A DNA stretch of 26,674 nucleotides from Alistipes sp. CAG:435 (lineage in GTDB: Bacteria; Bacteroidota; Bacteroidia; Bacteroidales; UBA932), in NCBI GenBank assembly GCA_000433355.1, contig FR893107.1, positions 1 through 26,674 on the forward strand, read 5' to 3'. Position 1 is the first letter of the stretch. Every line of letters starts with the position of its first letter. Below the pieces are notes generated by a model. The model saw nothing but the letters and a program-made list of their open reading frames with translations, did not search any database and was not told the origin of the DNA. Positions 6,635 through 15,214 of this stretch are shown one piece after another. The position numbers and the translations under genes are program-made.

Positions 6635-9600
6635 ATGGCAGGAACCATAGCAGACAGCGGCACAGCCGTAGCGGACATCACCGCGACAAGCGCGTGCAGA
6701 ACCGAATCTGATTCTGAATATTCAGGAACCGTGACCGCAAAGGCAACTTTCACTTGCGGGACAACCGGCACAGCGGCCGCAAATGGAACGGCGGACGATG
6801 CGGCCAAGATCCAGGCAAAAGAAGAGATCACCCTCAGAGGCAACCGTTACAGTGTTGACAGACTGATCGGCAACGGAGGCGAGGCCGAGGTCTATGTGGT
6901 CAGTTCGGCGAAGGGAAACTTCGCCCTGAAACTGTACCGCCGGGGCAATGGCGTGAGCAAGGATATTCTTAAAAGATTGGAGCGGCTGAAAGGGAAGGCG
7001 GCGATCGTGGATATTCTTGAAAGCGGGACGGTCAGGATCGATGCCACCGACAGAGGCTACGTCCTGATGCCGTTGTGCAAGGATGGCTCCGTGGCGGGCT
7101 ACGATCTCAGGAAAGACGCTGCGGCGATACTTCAGGTCACCGCTATGATAGCCAGAAACCTCAGCGAGCTGCACAAGGTCGGGCTGCTGCACAAGGATGT
7201 CAAGCCAGAAAACATACTCTACACAGACAAGGCATCGGGCCTGGTCGTGCTTTCAGATTTCGGGATCGCAGACGTTCTCGGGGACGACGGAAGCGTCAAC
7301 ACTCCGCAGTCCAGGACCGTGATCTATGCCGCGCCGGAACTCTACGCCAACACAACCCGCATCGGAGATGTCACCTATGCGATAATGACAGCCGCGTCGG
7401 ACTACTACGCCCTCGGGATGTCCGTACTCTCTATGTGGATGGGAGACAGCGAATTCCGCAAGAAAGAACCCGAACTGGTGAAGCTCAAGATCCAAGGCAA
7501 GCTGCCTGTGCCGGACGATATGCCGGAGCCTCTGCGGACAATAACCCGAGGGCTTCTTATCGGCAAGCCGGAAAACCGCTGGAGTTACGAGGAAATCCGC
7601 AGAACACTTGAGGGCGAGAATATTCCCGTGGTGGAAGACGCCGAGATTCTGCGCATTGTCTTCGATTCAGGTAAGAACAAGATCGCGCACACGGCCAAGG
7701 AGCTGGCTCAGTTCATGATGGAGGATCAGGCTCTCGGAACGGCCTACCTGTACAAAGGCAAAATCAGCGGCTGGATAAGCAGGGTGATGCCGGAGATGGA
7801 GGTGACGCTGAACGACATCGTGGAGAGAATCTACCCGAAGAACCAGTTGGCCGGTCTCTATGCCGCCGCCCTCGCTCTTGACCCGCAGCTGCCGTTCTAC
7901 AACCGAAAAGGAAATGTCTGCGTGAATGTCAACAAACTCCTCAACGGCGACGGCGGTTTCGGTTCAAGCCTGGGCGACAGAAGCAACCCTGTCTATCTCT
8001 ACAGCGAGGTGCGTCTTGGGAAAAAGGAGACTGACGGAATATATTCAAGAACCTGCGCCGCCCTGAAAGACAGCTTCGGCTACGCCAAGAGCGTGATAGT
8101 CTGGGGAATATACGACCGGAAATATTTCCGCACCCTGCAAGGCAAGAAGACCGGCAAGGAGGAAAAATTCACCGAGGTGGACTGCTACAACATCACGGAC
8201 GTGGTGAGATTCTGCTCTGAATATAGGGTTGTGGCGGATGAGGACAAGCAGTTCCTCTGCTCGCTCGGGTTCGCCGAGATGGTCAGGGTATTCTCCGAGA
8301 AGGACGCTGACAGGTTGATTCAGGTCCGCAAAGGCATCAAGGACTACGAGATGCTGTACAGACTGGTCATCCAGACCATCAACCCGGCGGCGGACATCAG
8401 CCTGATCACAGACCCGAAAGACCCGAACTACGCGATGGACGGAGAGTCGATCGGATTGCTCATCAACGCCGCCTTCTGCGCCTACCGCAGCGTCTTCGAC
8501 AGCGAGAGGGACAAGATGTACAAGGATTGGTACTCCGACATCAATCCATATTCAGGGATGTGTCCGGCCTCGCTGGCAGACTTGCTGGTCAAGTCGTTCC
8601 AAGGCGACTACAAGGATTCCTACCTGCACAGGTTCTTCATCAGCAAGGGGGACAGGTTCTCCGCGCAGGACAAATGGGTCGCCTACTGTACGGACTACGA
8701 CAGTGCTGACAACATCGGGAAACCAGGCCCTTACAACGAGGACATCGCTATGATGAAGGCAGCGGAGGGTCTTTCCGAGCCGGCGTTTTTCTATTTCCCG
8801 GCCTCAGGGGAGACCGTTTACAATCTTGACGACCTGAACAAAATCAAGGACGATGAGATCCGGGAGGCTCTGGACTTCTACACTCTGGACGCCTGGTTCG
8901 CCGTCAAGCTTCAGGAAGATCCCAAGAGAGATCTGAGCAAGCGGCTCACCTATGAGAGGTTCACGGTCAAGTACCTGAAACTCATAGGCAAATACGACAA
9001 GGATGACGAGAATTTCAAGCGCTACAACGAGGCCACGACTGCTGTCGGATGGCATCAATTACCACCACCGGTTTTGCTTCTTGGACTGCTGGAGAAGATC
9101 GCGGCGGTGGCTCTGTGGCTCTTCCCGTGTCTTGCGATGCTGTTCATGCTCGTCATCGGAGCGATTGACTATCCGGTTCTGGACAATGTCGGCAAATCAG
9201 TCTATTGGGTCTGGGGAGGAGGAATAGCATTCCCGCTGCTGCTGAATATATTCTTCTACAACAGGAGTTACGACAGGAACCTGTTCACCTACATATTCAG
9301 ATTCATCATCCTGACCGTAGCGGTGTATTTCCTCTGCAAATGGTTCCTCGGGAAGTACATCATTTATGTGACCATCGCGGCCGTGGTCGCGGCGATCGTG
9401 TGGTTCGCCAAACAGATGTTCTCGCGTGACGAGGGAGCGTCCGAACTTAGGAAGATGTGGAATCCTGACGAGGACCAGACAATTCTGGAGCCCCTTCACT
9501 ATGCGTTCAATCCCTCGGAGGACAAATTTGTCTCCTCGTTGTTCGCCAACGAGAAGTTCTTCCGGTCAAAGTACCTTAAAAGCCTGCTGCACAAGCTGAA

Positions 9601-9781
9601 GCATTTGGTTCTGGCTGCGATGACGACCTTCCTGCTGCTCTTCCCTGTCGCGGTCATTCCTCGGATCAGCGACACGGAGAAAATCACGGAGAATCATCCG
9701 AAAATCGGTAACACAATCAACAAGATAACAGAAAAGGTTCATGAAAACGTGTCAGAAGTGCGGAAAGACGAACAGAAATGA
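6635..9781 (+). CDS. Membrane-anchored Hanks-type Ser/Thr protein kinase with large unknown C-terminal region
   Basis: 1048 residues. Residues 1-65 are Ala/Thr/Gly-rich and disordered-looking. The kinase domain spans about 72-326: glycine loop IGNGGEAEVY (78-87), ATP-binding K99 in FALKLY, catalytic loop HKDVKPEN (186-193; D188, N193), DFG (208-210) and APE (233-235). The usual HRD arginine is lysine, so activation-loop phosphorylation may be less important (inference). Residues 330-810 match nothing I recognise. Hydrophobic segments at about 824-844, 855-874, 887-904, 907-926 and 990-1009 suggest several C-terminal membrane helices with the kinase in the cytoplasm. The last 41 bp overlap the AAA gene, implying translational coupling. 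It is the likely phosphate writer for the FHA protein of the same locus. Confidence 0.88.
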   Translation: MAGTIADSGTAVADITATSACRTESDSEYSGTVTAKATFTCGTTGTAAANGTADDAAKIQAKEEITLRGNRYSVDRLIGNGGEAEVYVVSSAKGNFALKLYRRGNGVSKDILKRLERLKGKAAIVDILESGTVRIDATDRGYVLMPLCKDGSVAGYDLRKDAAAILQVTAMIARNLSELHKVGLLHKDVKPENILYTDKASGLVVLSDFGIADVLGDDGSVNTPQSRTVIYAAPELYANTTRIGDVTYAIMTAASDYYALGMSVLSMWMGDSEFRKKEPELVKLKIQGKLPVPDDMPEPLRTITRGLLIGKPENRWSYEEIRRTLEGENIPVVEDAEILRIVFDSGKNKIAHTAKELAQFMMEDQALGTAYLYKGKISGWISRVMPEMEVTLNDIVERIYPKNQLAGLYAAALALDPQLPFYNRKGNVCVNVNKLLNGDGGFGSSLGDRSNPVYLYSEVRLGKKETDGIYSRTCAALKDSFGYAKSVIVWGIYDRKYFRTLQGKKTGKEEKFTEVDCYNITDVVRFCSEYRVVADEDKQFLCSLGFAEMVRVFSEKDADRLIQVRKGIKDYEMLYRLVIQTINPAADISLITDPKDPNYAMDGESIGLLINAAFCAYRSVFDSERDKMYKDWYSDINPYSGMCPASLADLLVKSFQGDYKDSYLHRFFISKGDRFSAQDKWVAYCTDYDSADNIGKPGPYNEDIAMMKAAEGLSEPAFFYFPASGETVYNLDDLNKIKDDEIREALDFYTLDAWFAVKLQEDPKRDLSKRLTYERFTVKYLKLIGKYDKDDENFKRYNEATTAVGWHQLPPPVLLLGLLEKIAAVALWLFPCLAMLFMLVIGAIDYPVLDNVGKSVYWVWGGGIAFPLLLNIFFYNRSYDRNLFTYIFRFIILTVAVYFLCKWFLGKYIIYVTIAAVVAAIVWFAKQMFSRDEGASELRKMWNPDEDQTILEPLHYAFNPSEDKFVSSLFANEKFFRSKYLKSLLHKLKHLVLAAMTTFLLLFPVAVIPRISDTEKITENHPKIGNTINKITEKVHENVSEVRKDEQK

Positions 9782-12700
9782 GGCTTCGTACTGCAAATGG
9801 TGCGGGGAGAGGCTGGTTGCAGCGGTCGCTGCGGTTGCTGAGCCTGTCGAAGCAATCGAAGCGTCAAGGGCGGCCGGCTCATCAGGAGCGGTCACTTCGG
9901 CAGGCTCTGTGACCGGGGACGGAATGATCGCGAAGGATTGCGTCAAGGAACCTCTCGCGAGTTTCACCAAGCGCTGCGAGCAGACCGCCGAGTTCCGCAA
10001 GCGGACAGGAAGCGAATCCCGTCCAGGGCTTGACTGCATCATCACGGGAGAGACCGGCACCGGCAAGACCTATCTGGCCGGAAAACTTGCCGGGATCCTC
10101 TACTACAACAAGATCACGGAGAACCTCCGGCCTAAGACCGTGGACGCGGCTGACTGGAACGAGTTCAATTCCAAACTGGACGAGAATCTCACCAAAATCA
10201 AGACCGGAGCGCTGGTGGTCACGAATTGCCAGAATCTGGTGAGCGCCCAAGGCGGATCCACACAGCTGGACAAACTCTTCGCAAGGATGAAGGTCGATGT
10301 GAATATGCCGGTGGTCATCCTGTGCGGCCTTGAGGACGGCTTCGGAACGTTCATTAGAGCGAATAGCAACGCATTGTCACTCTTTGAGTTCCGCTTCAGC
10401 ATCGCCCCGTTCAAGGACAGCGACCTCAAGACTCTGTGCGTGTCTCTGATCAAGGAGAAATTCCGCACACCTATCAGCTCCGATGCCGAGAGGAAACTCG
10501 GACTGGTCTTCAAGAAGATGTTCAGGGACGGGTGTACAAAGGAGAACGGAATCCTGGCCGGAAAGATCGCCGAGGAAAGCGCGTTCAATATGTTCAGCCG
10601 TGGAGGAAGCGAGATCGAGGCCGCTGACATCCAGCGGGAACCGTTCGAGGAGCTCACCGAGGAGCAGATTATGGACAAGATCAACGCCTTCACAGGTCTG
10701 ACGGAGGTCAAGCAGGAGATCCGCTCCATCATCGACAACATCAAGAGGCAGAAAAGGGACAACCCCGGCAAGCCTGTGCAGCTGAAAAGCCATTTCGTCT
10801 TCACCGGCAACCCAGGCACGGGAAAGACCACGATAGCAAGGCTGTTCGCCGACATCCTGGGCAGTCTTCAGGTACTCCCGAGCGGCCATCTGGTCGAGGT
10901 GACACGCAAGGATCTTGTCTCGCAGTATGTCGGAGACACTGCCCTCAAGACCGAACAGGTCATCAACAAGGCAATGGGCGGAATCCTGTTCATCGACGAG
11001 GCCTATGCCCTGAAGCAGGGGGATGACGACAAGGTTGGCCAGGAAGCCATCGACACCCTGCTGCCGTACCTTGAGAACAGGGCCGGGGATTTCATCTGCA
11101 TCATCGCCGGCTACACCAAGGAGATGACGATGTTCCTGCGCTCCAACTCCGGACTCGACTCCAGATTCAAGAAGAAGATCGAGTTCAAGGACTACAACGG
11201 CATGGAACTCACCGAGATATTCCTGAATATGGTGAAAAAGAAGGGGTTGTCCCTTTCGGACGAGGCCTCAGGCAAGGTCGGAAAATATTTCGAGCGGATG
11301 TACCTGAGCCGCACCGACACCTTCGGCAATGCCCGCGAGGTGCGCAACCCCTTCGACCGCTGCTTCGAGCGGCTCTGCACCAGAACGGCGGGTCTGAGTG
11401 ATGATGAATATGCCAGCTCGGGCAAAGTCCTGACCTGGGAGGACATCGCCGGGCCGGACGGCACGAAGGAGATCTCGGTGGAAAGCGTGATGAAGGAGCT
11501 GGACTCTTTCATCGGAATGGAGTCCGTAAAGAAAGCCCTGAGGGATCTTGCGGAGGAGATGCGTTTCCAGCAGCGCCGGATGGAGTTCGGAGGCAAGGCA
11601 TCGATCCGTCCCGTGAACATCATCCTGACCGGAAACCCAGGCACGGGCAAGACCTCCGTGGCCAGAGTGCTCGGCAAGTTGTTCAAGGCTATGGGAATAT
11701 GCTCGACAGACCGGGTCATCGAGAAGAGCCGCAAGGACATCGTCAGCACCTACGCCAACGAGTCGGACAAGAACATGGACAAGGCTGTGAACGAGGCGAT
11801 GGGCGGAGTCCTTTTCATAGACGAGGCCTATGCGCTCGCTCCGTTCGACGACACGGGCCACTGCTCTGATTCCGAGGGGATCAAGGCTCTGGAACGGCTT
11901 ATGGTCCGGATGGAGAACGACCGGGGCAAGTTCGTGGTGGTCTGCGCCGGCTACAAGGACAAGATGCGGAACCTGATGAAGGCCAACGAAGGGTTCGCCA
12001 GCCGGTTCACGCACAGGATAAACATCGACGACTACACGCCGGAGGAACTGACGGAGATCTTCCGCCGGATGGCCGAAGGGCAGGGCTACTCCTTTGCAGG
12101 AGGCACACTGGACAAAACCCTCAAGGCGTTCCGGAAGCTCTCGGCGGAAAAGTCGGGGAAGGATTTCGGCAATGCCCGTGAGGCAAGGAATATGCTCGAC
12201 AGCGTGCTGGGTAACATCGGCGCAAGGGTCAACGCGCTTCCTGACAGCCAGGTCGGCAAGGAAACATTCTTCACCATCCTTCCGGAGGACATTCCGTTCG
12301 AAGAGCCGAAAGTGGCTTCCGAGGAGGAGTGCCTCGCGGAACTGGATTCACTGATCGGATTGGAAAGCGTCAAGAACGAGATCCGTTCAATGCTCAACGA
12401 GATGAGGCAGAAGAAGATGGACAGCGAGCTTTCCGGCAGGGACTTCACCGCTATCGTTCCTGACCACTATCTGTTCCTCGGCAATCCGGGAACCGGCAAG
12501 ACCACTGTAGCAAGGCTGATGGGAAGGATCCTGTACTCTCTCGGAGTGATCGCGAGACCGGATGTGATCGAGGTGTCGAGGGCGGACATGGTGGCTCCGT
12601 ACCAAGGCCAGACCGCTCCGAAGACACGGGAGACGATCGACAGGGCGATGGGAGGGATCCTGTTCATCGACGAGGCATATTCATTGATCCAAGGCGACAA

Positions 12701-13160
12701 CGATGAGTTCGGCAACGAGAGCGTGACCGAGCTGCTGAAACTGCTAGAGGACCGCAAGGGCAGGTTCGTGTGCATCGCCGCCGGCTACACGAGGGAGATG
12801 GGCCGGTTCCTGGATTCCAATTCCGGCCTCAAGTCCCGCTTCACCAAGACCATCACATTCGAGGACTACAATCCCGAGGAGCTGATGGACATATTCTGTC
12901 TTTATTGCCGCAAGGAAGGATATTCCATTGAGCCTGAGGCCGAAACTATTCTGAAAGACCGCTTCATAGATATGTATGACAACCGCGCGTTCGACTTCGG
13001 CAACGGGCGGGATGTAAGGAATATGTTCGGAAAAGTCAAGTCAGCGGTGGCCGGCCGAGCATATTCAAAAATGAAGGAACTCGTAGCTGAAGGCGCTGAC
13101 AGACAGGTCGCTTACGAGGGTTCCAAACCAAAGACAATAACAAAGGAGGATCTGCTATGA
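9741..13160 (+). CDS. Zinc-ribbon plus four-module CbxX/CfxQ-type AAA+ ATPase
   Basis: 1139 residues. A zinc ribbon (C4/C7 with C18/C21) and an Ala-rich linker precede four P-loop modules. Module 0 has Walker A GETGTGKT (103-110), but its Walker B position reads ALVVTNCQ with no acidic pair, so it is probably degenerate. Modules 1-3 are CbxX/CfxQ-like, each with GNPGTGKT (356-363, 631-638, 914-921), FIDEAY (from 417, 692, 975), an arginine-finger-like SRF (R475, R755, R1033) and an FGNxR block (528, 809, 1086). Known relatives include rubisco activase CbbX, SpoVK and the EccA ATPases of type VII secretion, most with a single AAA domain. Three intact ATPase modules in one chain suggest a ring-forming remodeller; its substrate is unknown. 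The frame overlaps the kinase end by 41 bp and the FHA start by 4 bp. Confidence 0.88.
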   Translation: MKTCQKCGKTNRNEASYCKWCGERLVAAVAAVAEPVEAIEASRAAGSSGAVTSAGSVTGDGMIAKDCVKEPLASFTKRCEQTAEFRKRTGSESRPGLDCIITGETGTGKTYLAGKLAGILYYNKITENLRPKTVDAADWNEFNSKLDENLTKIKTGALVVTNCQNLVSAQGGSTQLDKLFARMKVDVNMPVVILCGLEDGFGTFIRANSNALSLFEFRFSIAPFKDSDLKTLCVSLIKEKFRTPISSDAERKLGLVFKKMFRDGCTKENGILAGKIAEESAFNMFSRGGSEIEAADIQREPFEELTEEQIMDKINAFTGLTEVKQEIRSIIDNIKRQKRDNPGKPVQLKSHFVFTGNPGTGKTTIARLFADILGSLQVLPSGHLVEVTRKDLVSQYVGDTALKTEQVINKAMGGILFIDEAYALKQGDDDKVGQEAIDTLLPYLENRAGDFICIIAGYTKEMTMFLRSNSGLDSRFKKKIEFKDYNGMELTEIFLNMVKKKGLSLSDEASGKVGKYFERMYLSRTDTFGNAREVRNPFDRCFERLCTRTAGLSDDEYASSGKVLTWEDIAGPDGTKEISVESVMKELDSFIGMESVKKALRDLAEEMRFQQRRMEFGGKASIRPVNIILTGNPGTGKTSVARVLGKLFKAMGICSTDRVIEKSRKDIVSTYANESDKNMDKAVNEAMGGVLFIDEAYALAPFDDTGHCSDSEGIKALERLMVRMENDRGKFVVVCAGYKDKMRNLMKANEGFASRFTHRINIDDYTPEELTEIFRRMAEGQGYSFAGGTLDKTLKAFRKLSAEKSGKDFGNAREARNMLDSVLGNIGARVNALPDSQVGKETFFTILPEDIPFEEPKVASEEECLAELDSLIGLESVKNEIRSMLNEMRQKKMDSELSGRDFTAIVPDHYLFLGNPGTGKTTVARLMGRILYSLGVIARPDVIEVSRADMVAPYQGQTAPKTRETIDRAMGGILFIDEAYSLIQGDNDEFGNESVTELLKLLEDRKGRFVCIAAGYTREMGRFLDSNSGLKSRFTKTITFEDYNPEELMDIFCLYCRKEGYSIEPEAETILKDRFIDMYDNRAFDFGNGRDVRNMFGKVKSAVAGRAYSKMKELVAEGADRQVAYEGSKPKTITKEDLL
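9838..9852. repeat. REP-like core inside the AAA gene linker
   Basis: CTGAGCCTGTCGAAG, the exact complement of the repeat core at 22797. It is translated as AEPVEA in the low-complexity linker between the zinc ribbon and the first P-loop. Confidence 0.6.
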
Positions 13161-13708
13161 AATGTCCGTTCTGCCAAGGTGTGATCGATGACGACAGCCG
13201 TTACTGTGATCTCTGCGGGAAGCATCTGATGTTCTGCCCGGAGTGCCGGCAGCCCAAGAAAGGAACTTCCTGCCCTCGCTGCGGCGAGTTGCTGGTCAGC
13301 GCCGAAGAATTCTTTGGCGCAAAAGTAGCCGTAAACTCTAAACCATCTGACTCTCCAAAGCCGATGGATACGGCCGCGCGACAGGATTCCCCCAAGCCAT
13401 TGGAAAAAATTGATTTCAACCAGATATTCGATGCCCTGCTGACCTTGAAGGGGGAAGATATGACGCTCCAGGTCAAGGAAGGCGAGTTCGGCAGGAGCGG
13501 AGGAATATTCCCGGAACTCGGAAGTTGTAAATTTGTCTCCGGGCATCACGGAAAGATCGCTTTTATGGATGGCGAGTGGAAGATCTGCGATCTGGGTTCG
13601 ACCAACGGCACGGCCATAGACGGGGTGAGGTTGGAGAAAGACAAATGGTACACCCTCCGAAAGGGTCAAAAACTTAAGATAGCCACATTAAAATTCACAG
13701 TTGAATAG
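13157..13708 (+). CDS. Zinc-ribbon/FHA-domain phosphopeptide-binding protein
   Basis: 183 residues. The N-terminus carries four CxxC knuckles (C3/C6, C17/C20, C27/C30, C39/C42), i.e. two ribbons. A Pro/Ser/Lys-rich linker leads to a C-terminal FHA domain (about 103-182) with the full signature: GRSG at 112-115, SGHH at 128-131 and GSTNGT at 147-152. FHA domains bind phosphothreonine, so this protein probably reads marks made by the kinase two genes upstream. The start overlaps the AAA stop in ATGA and the PP2C gene begins 3 bp after its stop, so the three are almost certainly co-translated. The ribbon could be the contact with the other ribbon proteins of the locus (inference). Confidence 0.9.
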   Translation: MKCPFCQGVIDDDSRYCDLCGKHLMFCPECRQPKKGTSCPRCGELLVSAEEFFGAKVAVNSKPSDSPKPMDTAARQDSPKPLEKIDFNQIFDALLTLKGEDMTLQVKEGEFGRSGGIFPELGSCKFVSGHHGKIAFMDGEWKICDLGSTNGTAIDGVRLEKDKWYTLRKGQKLKIATLKFTVE

Positions 13709-13711
13709 CCC

Positions 13712-14458
13712 ATGAAACTAAGAATCAGCTGCGTCTCGGATGTCGGACGCATAAGGGACAACAACGAGGATATGGCATCCGCTGGGATGTACCTGATCAG
13801 GGACAATTCTCTGAATATAGAAAAGGAAGTCACTGAAAATGAGACCTTCTGCCTACTTGTCTCGGACGGAATGGGTGGCCACGAGAGCGGTGAATATGCC
13901 AGCCAGTTCACTCTGGAGACCTTGCGGGCCTACCTGTTGGACAAATCTCTGGAGCATCACAACCCTATCTTTGAATTGAAACTGAAGATCGAGAGCATAA
14001 GCGCCAATCTCAACGCCAAGGCCTGCGAGCGGCATCAAGGCAAGGCGATGGGCTGCACGTTGACTGGAATTGTCTGGATGCAGGGAAAGACTCTGCTCGT
14101 GAACATCGGTGACAGCCGGACGTACCGTCTGAGGGACGGAATGCTGAGGCAACTGACCTCAGACCAGACACTTCACGAAAGGGATATGGTTCCGCTTCCG
14201 GCCGGCAAGGCCTTGTACAACTGCATTGGAGCGGGCTGCGACACAGAGGCTTACATTCTGGACATCACCGACCGGCTGATGGAGTCGGACAGGATCCTTA
14301 TCTGCTCTGACGGTCTTTCGGATATGCTGGAGGATGATGCGATCGAACGGCTGTTGGCATCCGGCTCCACGGAGGAAAGCTGCGCGGCCCTGATCGACGC
14401 CGCGAAACGGAACGGAGGCGTGGACAACGTCACGGCCATCGTGGCGGATGTCTCATAG
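13712..14458 (+). CDS. PP2C-family Ser/Thr protein phosphatase
   Basis: 248 residues, the typical length of a bacterial stand-alone PPM phosphatase. All metal-binding motifs are present: RDNNED (15-20), VSDGMGGH (50-57), IGDSRTYRL (132-140), CSDGLSD (198-204) and VDNVTAIVAD (237-246). It should dephosphorylate Ser/Thr residues using Mn or Mg in the cytoplasm. Its position 3 bp after the FHA gene, in one run with the kinase, marks it as the eraser of this phospho-signalling cassette. No signal peptide or membrane segment is seen. Confidence 0.92.
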   Translation: MKLRISCVSDVGRIRDNNEDMASAGMYLIRDNSLNIEKEVTENETFCLLVSDGMGGHESGEYASQFTLETLRAYLLDKSLEHHNPIFELKLKIESISANLNAKACERHQGKAMGCTLTGIVWMQGKTLLVNIGDSRTYRLRDGMLRQLTSDQTLHERDMVPLPAGKALYNCIGAGCDTEAYILDITDRLMESDRILICSDGLSDMLEDDAIERLLASGSTEESCAALIDAAKRNGGVDNVTAIVADVS

Positions 14459-14524
14459 GCAAGCACAAACACCAATAGGAAATACAATGTCCTCGCCTAT
14501 TAATAGCAACCATCTTATGTTTGA

Positions 14525-15202
14525 ATGCCAAAAGAGGACAATTATTTTACTCAATTGAAGAATATGGCAATAAGTTTGAAACCCAGAAAGACGGAGTCCA
14601 ACCTTTTCTGCTGCAGCAAATGGTGGGGCAACCCTGATCTGCCACCTCAGGCGGAGTACCCGATGATGAAGATCACGGAAGAGGATGGAACGGAGGGAGA
14701 ATATCCCCTCACTTTCATCTGTCAGATCGATTGCGAGGACATCGCGCCTTTCGACAAGGAGGGGCTGCTGCCGCACGAGGGGATGCTCTATTTCTTTGCG
14801 GCGATCGATGAGTTCATCGGTTACGATTCCCCGGAGCATTTCCCGCTCGGACGCTGGCCGAAGAAGGCGGTCAAGGTCAAGTACGCCAAGCAGATAAATA
14901 TGGAGACCTTCAATTCGTGCATCCTTGTGGACGATGATGATCAGGAGCTCGCCGAGCCGGCTATGGCCATTGACTTCGCCGAGTGCGAGGACGATGCCGA
15001 TGGCTTCAAGATTCTCGGCCGGCCGTACTTCGAGGAGATCCGCGAGGAGTTCCCTGACGCTGTCAACCTTCTCCAACTCGATGAGGATGACGATCTTGAG
15101 ATGCGTTTCTACGACTCCGGCAACTTCAACATCCTGATTTCCGCTTCTGACCTCGGTTTCCAGAACTGGAGCCACGCCTTCGGCTTCCTGCACTCGCTGT
15201 AA
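14525..15202 (+). CDS. YwqG/DUF1963 family protein
   Basis: 225 residues. The family pattern is recognisable: WWGNPDLPPQAEYP, a LTFICQIDCEDIAP strand, LLPHEGMLYFFAAI, then an acidic C-terminal half with LLQLDEDDDLEMRFYDSGNFNILIS. DUF1963 proteins occur in many bacteria, often near toxin-immunity or conflict genes; their biochemical role is not established to my knowledge. The protein is unusually acidic. It starts 66 bp after the PP2C gene in the same direction with no terminator between, so it is probably the last gene of the same transcript, which ends at the large hairpin at 15215. Confidence 0.75.
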   Translation: MPKEDNYFTQLKNMAISLKPRKTESNLFCCSKWWGNPDLPPQAEYPMMKITEEDGTEGEYPLTFICQIDCEDIAPFDKEGLLPHEGMLYFFAAIDEFIGYDSPEHFPLGRWPKKAVKVKYAKQINMETFNSCILVDDDDQELAEPAMAIDFAECEDDADGFKILGRPYFEEIREEFPDAVNLLQLDEDDDLEMRFYDSGNFNILISASDLGFQNWSHAFGFLHSL

Positions 15203-15214
15203 TTTAGTGGAGGA

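Noticed and set aside
5680..14458. Type VI or type VII secretion locus
   Set aside because: Kinase/FHA/PP2C and CbxX-like ATPases occur in those systems, but no sheath, tube, VgrG, EccC/EssC or WXG100 gene is present in the window.
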